From contig CAVHCP010000002.1 in assembly GCA_963634825.1 (NCBI GenBank), positions 1 through 64,000 of the forward strand: a stretch of 64,000 nucleotides of DNA. The letters are read 5' to 3'. Positions 1-8,650 of this stretch are shown here, in pieces. Origin of the DNA: Gallibacter sp963634825 (lineage in GTDB: Bacteria > Bacillota > Clostridia > Peptostreptococcales > Anaerovoracaceae). A program made the position numbers and the translations under genes. The notes beneath the pieces are model-generated. The model was given only the letters and a program-made list of their open reading frames with translations. It had not been told where the DNA came from and made no database searches. Each line of letters opens with the position of its first letter. Positions within the stretch are counted from its first letter, which is position 1.

Positions 1-1
1 C

Positions 2-82
2 CAATTCCAGACCCCAATTAACCATATTATGGGAGGATTTTTCTCAAAATCCTTGCCCCCAAAAAAGTTTGGATACCCTTAA
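2..82 (+). CDS. Possible 3' end of an unidentified plus-strand gene (partial)
   Basis: An open frame enters from the left edge and stops at TAA 80-82, ten bases before a rho-independent terminator on the same strand. The 26 visible residues end in KKFGYP and are too few to assign a family. The frame and the terminator spacing are what is seen; that it is a real gene end is inferred. It would make this junction convergent with ruvX. Confidence 0.45.
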   Translation, partial: QFQTPINHIMGGFFSKSLPPKKFGYP

Positions 83-91
83 CTCACAAAA

Positions 92-123
92 GACAACTAT
101 TCATTATAAATAGTTGTTTTTTT
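92..123 (+). terminator. Rho-independent terminator of the gene entering from the left
   Basis: Perfect stem acaactat/atagttgt around an A+T-rich loop, followed by seven T residues on the plus strand. Confidence 0.8.
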
Positions 124-150
124 CATCTCTAAAACATATTTATGGTTATA

Positions 151-390
151 TGCAAAATTTATTTGTGAAGCAAAAAAAAATATATATCTCTCTTGCAATT
201 TCGCAGGTGCAGTCTTCAATCGTCAGCAAAATGAGCTTGGCGAGCGGATGAGCGTGGCAATGTCCGAGCACTGAAAGTGCGAGTTTTGCCAGCGTTCCCG
301 CAAGCCTGCGAATGAGCGCATACGATTGCCTGTGCCGAGAACTGCAAGAGAGATATATATTTTTTTTACTTCGCAAAGATAATTTCTACA
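151..390. repeat. Palindromic structured element, copy A
   Basis: About 240 nt folding as one long imperfect palindrome. A perfect 25-bp outer stem (173-197 with 343-367) is extended outward by an imperfect ~20-bp stem. Inside it, cgcagg pairs with cctgtg, caatcgt (217-223) with acgattg (322-328), gcgga with tcccgc, and an apical hairpin gcact-gaa-agtgc lies at 268-280. Related copies sit at 28565-28811 and 43505-43750. It lies between the gene ending at 82 (+) and ruvX (-). Minus-strand reading frames through it are by-products of the repeat. Whether it acts as RNA or as DNA is unknown. Confidence 0.85.
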
Positions 391-458
391 TTTTACTTTT
401 GCTAAAATTTAATTCTTTAAATATCGAACAATTTTATTCTTTAAGCTAATTTAAGCAA

Positions 459-484
459 GTAAAAGAGCAGGACTTGCCTGCTCC
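459..484 (-). terminator. Rho-independent terminator after ruvX
   Basis: On the minus strand, GAGCAGG-caagt-CCTGCTC is followed by TTTTA, seven bases past the ruvX stop. Confidence 0.8.
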
Positions 485-490
485 TAATTT

Positions 491-916
491 TTATAATATA
501 GATAAATATCGTTGCAATATTATGACTGCAGCTTGTTTGTCTATGACCTGCTTTCGTTTTTCTCGTGAGAGATTGGCATCTATAAGGATTTTTTCTGCTT
601 CAGTTGTCGAAAGTCTTTCGTCCTGAAAAACAAGTTTTACATCAGCTAAGCCGGATGCCTTTAGCTTATTTTCGAGCTTTGTTTTAAACTGATAGACCTT
701 TTCGGTTTGTATAGTATCTTTGCCATCAAGGCGTTTATTTAGTCCTATAACGACAGTTTCGCATTGATATTCCTTGATGGTATCTATTATCCTATCGCAA
801 TCTTTTTTTATCCCGATGCGTTCTATCACCGTCAAGCCTTGCGCAGTTATGCCAAGCGGATCCGAAATAGCAACACCAATCCTGACATCACCGACATCAA
901 GAGCCAGTATTCTCAT
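491..916 (-). CDS. ruvX: YqgF/RuvX family RNase H-fold nuclease
   Basis: A cytoplasmic RNase H-fold protein of the YqgF family. Members are linked to processing of the 5' end of pre-16S rRNA and were proposed as Holliday junction resolvases. The 141-residue length is typical. The N-terminal strand LALDVGDVRIGVA (4-16) carries the first metal-binding Asp (D7), VVIGL follows at 55-59, and the DERLST motif (99-104) and the Asp in the last helix (D126) complete the acidic set. It is the last gene of the nifS-to-ruvX operon, 9 nt after ireB, and ends at a strong terminator. The alaS-ireB-ruvX order is standard in Clostridia and Bacilli. Confidence 0.95.
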   Translation of the reverse strand: MRILALDVGDVRIGVAISDPLGITAQGLTVIERIGIKKDCDRIIDTIKEYQCETVVIGLNKRLDGKDTIQTEKVYQFKTKLENKLKASGLADVKLVFQDERLSTTEAEKILIDANLSREKRKQVIDKQAAVIILQRYLSIL

Positions 917-925
917 ATACCCCTC

Positions 926-1174
926 CTATTTTAGATAGCTTCTGAGAAGCTCCTCAACGAGATCGTCTCTGTCAAGCTGTCTGACTAAATTCCTCGCCTT
1001 ATTGTGACTTGTAATATAAGAAGGGTCGCCGGAAAGTATAAATCCAACTATCTGATCTATCGGATTATAACCTCTTTCTTCTAAAGCATCATATACTATC
1101 TCTAAGATTTCCTTGATAGTTTTTTGCTCGCTTGGTGCTTGCGAATTAAACATTATAGTATTTTTGTTTTCCAT
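926..1174 (-). CDS. ireB: IreB family regulatory phosphoprotein (UPF0297)
   Basis: A small cytoplasmic protein of the UPF0297/IreB family. In Enterococcus, IreB is phosphorylated by the Ser/Thr kinase IreK on N-terminal threonines and influences cephalosporin resistance. The ATG at 1174 is chosen because GGAGGG lies 8 nt upstream; an open frame reaches back to 1207 but would contain that site. This gives 82 residues. The hallmarks are the short N-terminal Thr/Asn segment (MENKNTIMFN), the conserved EILEIVYDALEERGYNPIDQ helix and the DPSYITSHNKAR segment. It sits between alaS and ruvX, the conserved position. A direct cell-wall role in this organism is inferred only. Confidence 0.93.
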   Translation of the reverse strand: MENKNTIMFNSQAPSEQKTIKEILEIVYDALEERGYNPIDQIVGFILSGDPSYITSHNKARNLVRQLDRDDLVEELLRSYLK

Positions 1175-1237
1175 AGGAATACCCTCCTCGCCTATATGTT
1201 TATCCAAATTTTAACATTAAATATTTGAATAACAATA

Positions 1238-3856
1238 TTATAGCAATGTTCTTGCTAATTTAAAAGCATCATTTATCTTATCATTATCTTTTATGCCGGC
1301 TTGTGCCATATTTGGCTTTCCGCCACCATTACCACCGGCTACCTTGGCAATCTCTTTGATCAGCTTGCCGGCGTGATAACCTTTTTTGACAAGCGTATCA
1401 CTTAATGCAACAAGTAACATTGTTTTGTTGCCTGTAATATTTGCGAATACGATTGCTACATCCTCATTGCCATTCTTTAACTCATCAGCAATTTCTCTTA
1501 GATCCGACGAATCAAGATCATTAAATATATGAGATATAAAGCTTATATTGTTAATTTTTTCGGCTTTTTGCAACAATTCTCCGGAAATATTATTTGCATT
1601 TTGCTTTTTGAGCGATTGAAGCTCATTTTTTATTTCCTCTGCTTCTGCTATAAATGAAGTTAGCTTCTCGTCGATCAAATTAGGTTTACTCTTTAGATTT
1701 TGTGCTATATTTCCTATCAAAGCCTCTTTTTGATTTAAAAATGCTAAAAGTCCTTTTCCTGTAACGGCTTCTATACGTCTTACTCCTGCGGCAATACCTG
1801 TCTCACTTACTATTTTAAATGCTCCTATTTGTCCCGAATTTGCAACATGGATACCTCCGCAAAGTTCCTTGCTGTAATCGCCGACAGAAACAACTCTTAC
1901 AGTGTCGCCGTACTTATCTTCAAAAAGTCCTAGAGCGCCGGTTTTCTTGGCTTCTGCTATCGGCATTTCTACGCAGCTTACAGGAATAAACATACTTATT
2001 TTTTCATTTACGATCTGCTCAACTTCTTGCAATTGCTCATCTGTCATAGCCTCAAAATGAGAAAAGTCAAATCTCAAAAGTGAGTCATCAACAGCCGAAC
2101 CTGCCTGCTGTACATGTTCGCCTAAAACATCTCTTAAAGCTTGATGCAAGATATGTGTACATGTATGATTTCTGGAGCTGTTGTTACGACGCACAAGATC
2201 TACTGTACCGTATAAAGAGTCGCCTTTTTTTATTTCTCCGTCAAGCACCTTGACCTTATGGATATTTACACCTTTGTGCTTTGTGACCTCGATAACTTCT
2301 GCTTTTATATCATCAGAGCTAAAATAGCCTATATCGCTTGATTGTCCGCCGCCTTTTGCATAAAAAGGTGTTATATCAAGCAAGATATTTCCGATTTCTC
2401 CTTTTGAAAGAGAAGTAAGTTCGCTATTGTCCTTAAATATCGATAAAACCTTTCCGTTGTCTTCGGATTTTTCGTAGCCTGTAAATACAGTCGGTTTGTC
2501 AAATAGATGTTCTATTTCGCTTTCCTTCCAACCTTCGTCGCTCTTTGCGGCATCAGATTTACCAAGCTCTCTTTGTCTTTCCATAAAGACATCAAACGCC
2601 TCTTTGCTTACGCTATATCCTTTTTCTTGCAATATTTCCTCTGTAATCTCAAAAGGAAAACCATATGTGTCGTGGAGCTTAAATGCTTTTTCTCCGCTCA
2701 ATTCTGTTTCGCCATTTGACTTCATCTCGTCTATATATTCTTCGATGATAGAAAGTCCTTGATTTAGCGTCTTTGCAAATCTTTCTTCTTCTTGGCTTAT
2801 AATCTTTTGAATAAAAATCTTTTGCTCTTCTAAATCCGGATATCCGTCCTTAGAAGACTCTATTACAGTATCGGCAAGCTTTGACAGGAAGTTGTCATTT
2901 ATACCTATCTTCTTGCCGTGTCTTGCTGCTCGTCTTATAAGTCTTCTTAGCACATATCCCCTGCCCTCGTTTGACGGCATAATAGTATCGCCAATCATAA
3001 ATGTTGCCGATCTTATATGATCTGTTATGATTCTCACGGAAACATCTGTCGGAGCGGCACCGTCCTTATATTCGATATTTGCTAATTCACAAACCTTATC
3101 TACAACCATTTTAATTGTATCTACATCAAATATGCTGTCTGTTTCCTGTATAATGCAAGCGACTCTCTCAAGTCCCATACCTGTATCTATATTTGGATGT
3201 GCAAGATTTTCGTATGTACCGTCTTCCTGTTTTGAGAACTGTGTAAAAACGTGATTCCAAAATTCTATATATCTGTCGCAATCACAGCCCGGCTTACAAT
3301 CCTCACTGCCACAGCCGTATTCTTCGCCTCTGTCAAAATAAATCTCAGAGCACGGACCGCAAGGGCCTGTACCTATTTCCCAGAAGTTATCATCTTTGCC
3401 AAGGCGAACTATTTTTTCTGCAGGAAGACCAATCTTTTTATTCCAGATATCAAAAGCTTCATCATCATCAAAATAAACTGTCGCCCAGATTTTTTCCTTA
3501 GGTAATTTCAATACTTCTGTTACAAATTCCCAGCCCCAAGTGATAGACTCCTCTTTAAAATAATCGCCGAACGAAAATGAGCCGAGCATTTCAAAAAAAG
3601 TACCATGTCTTGCTGTAAGACCGACATTTTCTATGTCATCTGTTCTGATGCATTTTTGACATGTTGCCATTCTCTTTGAAGGTGGCGTCTCAAGACCCGA
3701 AAAGAAAGGCTTTAGTGGCGCCATTCCCGAATTTATAATAAGCAGACTTTTGTCATTATTAGGAACAAGAGAAAATGAACCTCTTACATAATGTTCCTTT
3801 GTTTTGTAAAAGTCTAAAAACATCTTTCTTATTTGATTTAATCCCAGTTTTTCCAT
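1238..3856 (-). CDS. alaS: Alanyl-tRNA synthetase
   Basis: Charges tRNA-Ala and edits mischarged Ser and Gly. The ATG at 3856 is preceded by GGAGG at 9 nt; a TTG seven codons upstream would include that site in the coding sequence and is rejected. The resulting 872 residues are normal length. Visible are the class II catalytic core with NSGMAPLKPFF and the motif 2 region RHGTFFEMLGSFSFGDYF, the editing-domain metal ligands HTCTHILH and CGGIHV, and the glycine-rich C-terminal end GGNGGGKPNMAQAG. The usual Thr after CGG is Ile here. Upstream is an aldo/keto reductase gene, downstream ireB. No T-box fits in the 53-nt gap upstream, so expression probably follows the operon. Confidence 0.97.
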   Translation of the reverse strand: MEKLGLNQIRKMFLDFYKTKEHYVRGSFSLVPNNDKSLLIINSGMAPLKPFFSGLETPPSKRMATCQKCIRTDDIENVGLTARHGTFFEMLGSFSFGDYFKEESITWGWEFVTEVLKLPKEKIWATVYFDDDEAFDIWNKKIGLPAEKIVRLGKDDNFWEIGTGPCGPCSEIYFDRGEEYGCGSEDCKPGCDCDRYIEFWNHVFTQFSKQEDGTYENLAHPNIDTGMGLERVACIIQETDSIFDVDTIKMVVDKVCELANIEYKDGAAPTDVSVRIITDHIRSATFMIGDTIMPSNEGRGYVLRRLIRRAARHGKKIGINDNFLSKLADTVIESSKDGYPDLEEQKIFIQKIISQEEERFAKTLNQGLSIIEEYIDEMKSNGETELSGEKAFKLHDTYGFPFEITEEILQEKGYSVSKEAFDVFMERQRELGKSDAAKSDEGWKESEIEHLFDKPTVFTGYEKSEDNGKVLSIFKDNSELTSLSKGEIGNILLDITPFYAKGGGQSSDIGYFSSDDIKAEVIEVTKHKGVNIHKVKVLDGEIKKGDSLYGTVDLVRRNNSSRNHTCTHILHQALRDVLGEHVQQAGSAVDDSLLRFDFSHFEAMTDEQLQEVEQIVNEKISMFIPVSCVEMPIAEAKKTGALGLFEDKYGDTVRVVSVGDYSKELCGGIHVANSGQIGAFKIVSETGIAAGVRRIEAVTGKGLLAFLNQKEALIGNIAQNLKSKPNLIDEKLTSFIAEAEEIKNELQSLKKQNANNISGELLQKAEKINNISFISHIFNDLDSSDLREIADELKNGNEDVAIVFANITGNKTMLLVALSDTLVKKGYHAGKLIKEIAKVAGGNGGGKPNMAQAGIKDNDKINDAFKLARTLL

Positions 3857-3909
3857 ATATTTTTCCTCCAAGTACAATTAAAGTGATTATATCACGAAAA
3901 CGCCTATAA

Positions 3910-4869
3910 TTAAAGCAAAATTATACCTCTGACAGGACATACAGGAGCACAATATCCACAAGTCATACAAAGACTTTCGTCTATATGAGCAAGCATATCT
4001 TCTCCTCTGTAGATTGCTTTATTTGGACATCTCTTTATACAATTGCCGCAACCTTCACAAACTCCCGGCTCTATATATGTTTTTTTCATAGAAACATCGG
4101 GATTATAATCACGAGGGAGGCTACCTTTTTCATATGCAATCGCTTTATCAACCTCTTCTTTTTTGCCAAAGCCAATCATCACAGAATCTATACAGTCGAG
4201 CGAAAAAACATAGTCGAGTGCTTCGATATATTTTGCTGTCAAATGACCTCCGCCAAAAGCTTTCATAGCAAAGATGCCTATGCCGTTGTTATGAGCTTTT
4301 TTTATCGCCTCCACCATTTCTTCTTTTGTTCCCGGATTATCGCCCTTCCGTATGCCGAGACTCTCACAATTTATCAGAGGGAATATTACTTCTATATTGC
4401 TATTTTCCGCATATTCGGATACGACATCTATATGATGTGTAGATATGCCGATTGCCTTTATTTTACCGTCTTTTTTTGCCTCTATCAGAGCTCTGAGTGC
4501 ACCGTCTCTGTTTTCTCCTGTCCTTACCTCATGCAATAAAAAAATATCTATATATGAAAGTTTTAGCTCGCTGAGTGCTTCGCTGATCGCTTCCTTCATA
4601 TCGGTATAAGTATGAGCAAGAGATTTGCTGCAAATAACTGGCCTTTTTCCTCCTTTATCCATAAAATCTTTTAAAGCTTCTCTTATGTAAGGATATGTCC
4701 TATAATACTGAGCCGTGTCGATAAAATTTATTCCTTGCAAAAGAGCATATCTTATGACCTCGCTCCCCTCTTTTATTGAAAGATTTAGCTGAGATTCTCC
4801 GACAGTAAGACTGCCTATTCCTATTTTTGATACGCTTATGCCTATATTTCCTAAGATGACCTGCTTCAT
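3910..4869 (-). CDS. Aldo/keto reductase with C-terminal 2x[4Fe-4S] ferredoxin domain
   Basis: A 319-residue fusion. The N-terminal TIM barrel (about 1-260) is an aldo/keto reductase with the Asp-Tyr-Lys-His set in DTAQYY (51-56), the Lys of VICSKSL and the His of FLLHEVR. The last ~50 residues form a bacterial ferredoxin domain with two CxxCxxCxxxCP motifs (CEGCGNCIKRCP and CMTCGYCAPVCP). This class probably passes electrons between an Fe-S relay and a carbonyl substrate; the substrate is unknown. Its ATG overlaps the mnmA stop (ATGA), so the two are translationally coupled. An oxidoreductase within this tRNA/Fe-S operon is an accessory insertion relative to the usual gene order. Confidence 0.9.
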   Translation of the reverse strand: MKQVILGNIGISVSKIGIGSLTVGESQLNLSIKEGSEVIRYALLQGINFIDTAQYYRTYPYIREALKDFMDKGGKRPVICSKSLAHTYTDMKEAISEALSELKLSYIDIFLLHEVRTGENRDGALRALIEAKKDGKIKAIGISTHHIDVVSEYAENSNIEVIFPLINCESLGIRKGDNPGTKEEMVEAIKKAHNNGIGIFAMKAFGGGHLTAKYIEALDYVFSLDCIDSVMIGFGKKEEVDKAIAYEKGSLPRDYNPDVSMKKTYIEPGVCEGCGNCIKRCPNKAIYRGEDMLAHIDESLCMTCGYCAPVCPVRGIILL

Positions 4870-5954
4870 TTTACCTCCGATTGCGACATATCGATTATGC
4901 CACCGCCTATAACTTCATCGTTAAGATAAAGGACAAGTGATTGACCATTTGTTGCCGCACGTTGTGGTTGCTTAAATCTAACCTTTATATTATCGCCAAA
5001 CGCTTCAACTGTGCACTCTGATGGCTCCGCCTTGTATCGTATTTTTCCGAGAAGCTGTTTTCCTTCTATGCCTTTTGGAATAAGCCCGCTTGATGTCGAT
5101 ACAAAAAAAGGCTTTGTACAGATTATTTCTGTCCTAAAGAGATCTTCATTGTCGCCAAGTACCACTTCATTTTTTTGCGGAATGATATCAGTAACATATA
5201 CCGGCTTGCCAAATGTAATGCCAAGACCCTTTCTTTGACCTATCGTATATCTGATAAGTCCTTCGTGTGTGCCAAGGAGATTACCCTTTTTATCGACAAA
5301 ATTACCCTTTTTAGAGTCTATATCCTGCTTTTCTAAAAATTCTATATAATCCTTTTCTTTTATGAAACAAATTTCCTGGCTGTCCTTATCGTCGGCATTT
5401 GACATATTGTTTTTTCTGGCAAAATCCCGTGTCAGAGACTTGTCGGTAACCTCAGATAATGGAAATATCAATCTGCTTGTTATTTCCTTAGGAAGACGAT
5501 ATAGCATATATGATTGATCTTTTTTGTGATTGTTAGCTACTTTTATAGAATGACATCCTTGAATATCGCTATATCCTACCCTCGCATAATGCCCTGTGGC
5601 TATATATTTTGCACCAAGTTTATCGGCTTCTTCCAAAAGAGTAGGAAATTTAATCGTAGGATTGCAGAGTATGCACGGATTAGGAGTTCGCCCGTTTTTG
5701 TATTCATCTATAAAATTTTGTATGATACTTTCTCTAAATTCCTTTGAAGTATCCTTAATTATCAGATCAATACCGAGCTCGGAGGCGATCCTTTTGGCTT
5801 TTCCCTGCCCTGCTATATTATTTCCAAAGATGTCAAAATAAAGGCCTGTTACATCAAATCCTTTTTCCCTTAATATTAAAGTAGCGACGGTACTGTCCAC
5901 ACCGCCGCTTAAACCTAAAATCACTTTATTATCGTCTAAAGCTTTCTTTGACAT
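4866..5954 (-). CDS. mnmA: tRNA-specific 2-thiouridylase MnmA
   Basis: Transfers sulfur to U34 of tRNA Lys, Glu and Gln using ATP and a persulfide delivered by the cysteine desulfurase encoded upstream. The 362 residues contain the PP-loop GLSGGVDST (14-22), the catalytic pair C97 (in NPCILCN, with an extra Cys at 94) and C196 (in DSQEICFI), and the tRNA-binding segment YTIGQRKGLGI. The ATG has AGGAG upstream and overlaps the end of nifU by 19 nt. The nifS-nifU-mnmA order puts sulfur mobilisation and use in one transcript. Confidence 0.96.
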   Translation of the reverse strand: MSKKALDDNKVILGLSGGVDSTVATLILREKGFDVTGLYFDIFGNNIAGQGKAKRIASELGIDLIIKDTSKEFRESIIQNFIDEYKNGRTPNPCILCNPTIKFPTLLEEADKLGAKYIATGHYARVGYSDIQGCHSIKVANNHKKDQSYMLYRLPKEITSRLIFPLSEVTDKSLTRDFARKNNMSNADDKDSQEICFIKEKDYIEFLEKQDIDSKKGNFVDKKGNLLGTHEGLIRYTIGQRKGLGITFGKPVYVTDIIPQKNEVVLGDNEDLFRTEIICTKPFFVSTSSGLIPKGIEGKQLLGKIRYKAEPSECTVEAFGDNIKVRFKQPQRAATNGQSLVLYLNDEVIGGGIIDMSQSEVK

Positions 5955-6403
5955 GCTGATTCTCCTACATCGTGCTGATCATCCTCATCATCTGCGTCAG
6001 GATCAAAGCCGTCTAAGCCTGCATAATGCTTGCCTGCCTTTTGAGCGTAATCATAAATCGCAGATTTGATTGCATGATCAGCCAGTACAGAGCAGTGAAT
6101 TTTTACAGGTGGAAGTCCACCGAGTTCATCGACAATTTGTTTATTTGTAAGAGCTAATGCTTCATCTATAGTTTTACCTATTATCATTTCTGTCGCCATT
6201 GAAGATGAGGCGATCGCAGAACCGCAACCAAAAGTTTTAAATTTGGCATCTACTATCTTTTCGCCCTCAACCTTTATAGCAATTTGCATCATGTCGCCAC
6301 AAACAGGGCTACCATAAACGCCTATGCCATCCGGATTTTCAATCTCTCCGACATTTCTTGGATTAGTGAAGTGATCCATTACCGTGCTATTATACATTGC
6401 CAT
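5936..6403 (-). CDS. nifU: Fe-S cluster assembly scaffold NifU/IscU
   Basis: A scaffold on which [2Fe-2S] or [4Fe-4S] clusters are built from sulfur supplied by the desulfurase encoded just upstream. Three cluster-ligand cysteines are visible: C35 in SPVCGD, C60 in FGCGSA and C104 in IHCSVLA, along with the conserved Asp at 37. ATG 6403 lies three bases after the nifS stop; an upstream GTG in the same frame is less likely. The 155 residues exceed the ~125 of minimal IscU proteins because of a C-terminal tail very rich in Asp and Glu (DADDEDDQHD). Confidence 0.94.
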   Translation of the reverse strand: MAMYNSTVMDHFTNPRNVGEIENPDGIGVYGSPVCGDMMQIAIKVEGEKIVDAKFKTFGCGSAIASSSMATEMIIGKTIDEALALTNKQIVDELGGLPPVKIHCSVLADHAIKSAIYDYAQKAGKHYAGLDGFDPDADDEDDQHDVGESACQRKL

Positions 6404-6405
6404 AA

Positions 6406-7578
6406 TTATTTCCACCCTTTCTCTCTTGAAATCGGAGATAAATCTCTAAGATTTTTCACAATTTCTATAAGTTTTTCTACTACATAATCAAGATCTTCTT
6501 TTGTTGTAAAGTCTCCAACCGTAAATCTAAGAGTGCCATGAATCCTCTCAACCGGAATACCAAGAGCTGACAAGACATGCGATGGTGTAAGAGACTTTGA
6601 TGAACAAGCCGAGCCTGTCGATACGCAAATGCCATTCATATCAAGAAGTATAAGCATCGATTCGCCTTCAATATATTCAAATGATATATTGGCATTGCCG
6701 GGATGTCTGTGCTCAAGTGAACCATTTACTATAGTATCCGGAATTTTTGTAGTAACTTCTTTTATAAAATAATCTCTAAGCTCAGAAACATTTTTGATAT
6801 GAGCATCCAAGTTGTGCATTGCAAGCTCTGCAGCCTTACCAAAGCCTACTATACCGGGTAAGTTTTCTGTACCTGCCCTTCTCTTGCTTTCCTGAGCTCC
6901 ACCGTGAACGAAATTGTTTATTTTTGTACCTTTTTTGATATAAAGCGCACCTATACCCTTAGGTCCGTAAATTTTATGACCTGACATAGATAACAAATCA
7001 ACATCAAGGTCCTTTACATCAATATGCACATTGCCAAGCGCCTGCACAGCATCAGTATGGAAAATAATGCCGTGGCTGTGAGCAATTTTCGCAAGTTCCT
7101 TTATCGGCTCTATAGTACCCACTTCATTGTTTACAAACATAACAGAAATTAAAACTGTTTTGTCTGTAATCGCTTTTTCAAGCTCCTTTGGATCCACAAG
7201 ACCCTTATCATCCACATCAAGATATGTTACATCTACACCATGTTGCTGAAGAAACTCACCAGAATGAAGTATCGCATGATGCTCGATTTTTGTAGTTATA
7301 ATATGATTACCTTTGTCTTTTAAAGCATCTGTAACACCCTTTAGTGCCCAGTTATCGGCTTCGGAGCCACCTGCTGTAAAAAATACTTCATCAGGATCTG
7401 CATTTATAAGTGCGGCTACCTGCCCTCTTGCTTTTTCTAAGGCTTCTTTTGAATCCTGTGCTATTGTATATAGACTCGATGGGTTGCCATAAAATTCTGA
7501 ATAATATGGAAGCATCGCATCCAGAACTTCTTTTTTTACCGGCGTTGTTGCCGAATAATCCAGATAAACATTCCTCAT
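6406..7578 (-). CDS. nifS: Cysteine desulfurase NifS/IscS family
   Basis: A PLP enzyme that converts cysteine to alanine and a protein-bound persulfide for Fe-S cluster and thiouridine synthesis. The PLP Lys is K202 in SGHKIYGPKG and the persulfide Cys is C325 in STGSACSS, on the long flexible loop typical of group I (IscS/NifS) enzymes. The start at ATG 7578 is chosen for AAGGAG upstream; the longer frame from a TTG at 7602 includes that site. It is first in the operon that runs to ruvX. No iscR homologue is next to it, unlike many Clostridia. Confidence 0.95.
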   Translation of the reverse strand: MRNVYLDYSATTPVKKEVLDAMLPYYSEFYGNPSSLYTIAQDSKEALEKARGQVAALINADPDEVFFTAGGSEADNWALKGVTDALKDKGNHIITTKIEHHAILHSGEFLQQHGVDVTYLDVDDKGLVDPKELEKAITDKTVLISVMFVNNEVGTIEPIKELAKIAHSHGIIFHTDAVQALGNVHIDVKDLDVDLLSMSGHKIYGPKGIGALYIKKGTKINNFVHGGAQESKRRAGTENLPGIVGFGKAAELAMHNLDAHIKNVSELRDYFIKEVTTKIPDTIVNGSLEHRHPGNANISFEYIEGESMLILLDMNGICVSTGSACSSKSLTPSHVLSALGIPVERIHGTLRFTVGDFTTKEDLDYVVEKLIEIVKNLRDLSPISREKGWK

Positions 7579-7701
7579 TTCATTTACTCCTTGTATAATC
7601 AATTTATTTTACACTAATTTATACCGCAAAATATGATTTTTAAACGCAATTGAACATTATTCATTAAACTTTTAAGTTGTTTTTTTATTCTTTTTTGTTG
7701 T

Positions 7702-7914
7702 TTATCTATCGTCATCGTCTTTATTTGCTTCCTCATCTTCCATATCCTCGACATATCTGATGCGAGAAAGTTGATCTTTGACATTACCCTTTATAGCATC
7801 TATATATTCGCGCCTGAGAATTTCTCTTTCTTTTTTTTCGTCTTCCGTAAGGCCTTTTTCTTTATGTTTTTTTGCTAATTGATTTATTCTTGAAACTTTT
7901 TCTTTACTTATCAT
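7702..7914 (-). CDS. DUF896 (YnzC-like) small protein
   Basis: A 70-residue, highly charged, helical protein of the DUF896/UPF0291 family, with the characteristic start KVSRINQLAKKHKEKGLT and the EKKEREILRREYI helix. The tail is acidic (EEANKDDDDR). In Bacillus the family includes YneA-operon YnzC, whose biochemical role is not settled; no function is assigned here. It has its own well-matched promoter (7943-7971) and AAGGAG, so it appears to be a single-gene unit between comEA and nifS. Confidence 0.88.
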   Translation of the reverse strand: MISKEKVSRINQLAKKHKEKGLTEDEKKEREILRREYIDAIKGNVKDQLSRIRYVEDMEDEEANKDDDDR

Positions 7915-7942
7915 AAAATTTTCTCCTTTTCAGAATATATCA

Positions 7943-7971
7943 ATTATACATTTTAAATCCATAATCTTCAA
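7943..7971 (-). promoter_or_regulatory. Sigma-A type promoter for the DUF896 gene
   Basis: Minus strand: -35 TTGAAG (7966-7971), 17-bp spacer, -10 TATAAT (7943-7948). Confidence 0.75.
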
Positions 7972-7974
7972 TCT

Positions 7975-8643
7975 TTAGACACAAATTTTATCCTTTAGCT
8001 TCTCAAATGTTTTGTCACCTATCCCATCTACATTTTTCAAATCGTCTATAGTTTTAAAAGCCCCTTCTTTTGTCCTGTAATTTATAATTTTTTCTGCCGT
8101 AGCAGGCCCTACACCGCTTAGAGTCCGAAGCTGTTCATCATTTGCAGTATTTATATTTACCTTTTGATTTGAAGCCTTTGTATCGCTCGATGTTGAGCTG
8201 TTTGAGACCGTTTGGGAGCTACTTCCATCAGTTGACGGAATATATATCTTCTGTCCGTCCTCCAAAAGCTGCGCTCTGTTTATATTGGAAAGGTCAGCTT
8301 TTTCTGTCGTACCGCCGGCAGCGGTTATAGCATCGCCAATCCTTGATCCTGACGGAAGCTGCGCAAGCATAGGATTTTTGACTTCGCCACCTATATCTAC
8401 AATAAGTGTTTGATCGTCCTCAGCTTGCACCTCCTCCTCATTTTCTTGCTCCTCACTTAAGGCTTTTAGCTCTTCTAAAGCTTTGTTGTTATGATGGTTT
8501 AATGCAAAAAATCCAACAAAAACAATTATGAGAGCTAAAGCGCACCCTCCTGCTATAAGTACTTTTTTATTATTTTTTATAGCTTCGATATTCAGATATT
8601 TTTCTTTAAATTGTATTATTCTTTCTTTCCATTCTTTTAGCAT
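7975..8643 (-). CDS. comEA: ComEA family DNA-binding protein with SLBB domain
   Basis: A membrane-anchored extracellular DNA receptor of the type used in natural transformation. A short cytoplasmic N-terminus precedes one transmembrane segment (about 28-48). An acidic stalk rich in Glu (55-78), an SLBB domain (about 80-137, from LIVDIGGEVKNP), a Ser/Thr linker and a C-terminal pair of helix-hairpin-helix motifs follow (160-222: VNINTANDEQLRTLSGVGP and VDGIGDKTFEKL). No comEC or comEB is adjacent, so competence is not proven. The SD lies in a hairpin (see 8651-8685), suggesting translational control. Confidence 0.9.
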   Translation of the reverse strand: MLKEWKERIIQFKEKYLNIEAIKNNKKVLIAGGCALALIIVFVGFFALNHHNNKALEELKALSEEQENEEEVQAEDDQTLIVDIGGEVKNPMLAQLPSGSRIGDAITAAGGTTEKADLSNINRAQLLEDGQKIYIPSTDGSSSQTVSNSSTSSDTKASNQKVNINTANDEQLRTLSGVGPATAEKIINYRTKEGAFKTIDDLKNVDGIGDKTFEKLKDKICV

Positions 8644-8650
8644 AATAAAA

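Noticed and set aside
146..376. 76-codon minus-strand ORF with a repeated LAKLALSVL-type peptide
   Set aside because: It is a reading of palindromic element copy A; a similar peptide appears in copy C (43500-43752) only because the DNA repeat is shared. No SD, and the frame is not kept in copy B.
2496..2762. Plus-strand ORFs of 60-207 codons inside alaS, typA, PPDK-like, dnaE and other genes
   Set aside because: They are antisense shadows of clearly conserved minus-strand genes, with no SD and low-complexity Ser/Leu/Phe content.
3857..3909. T-box leader upstream of alaS (also considered for glyS and leuS)
   Set aside because: The gaps are too short (53 nt for alaS; overlap or abutment for glyS and leuS) and no T-box sequence is present.
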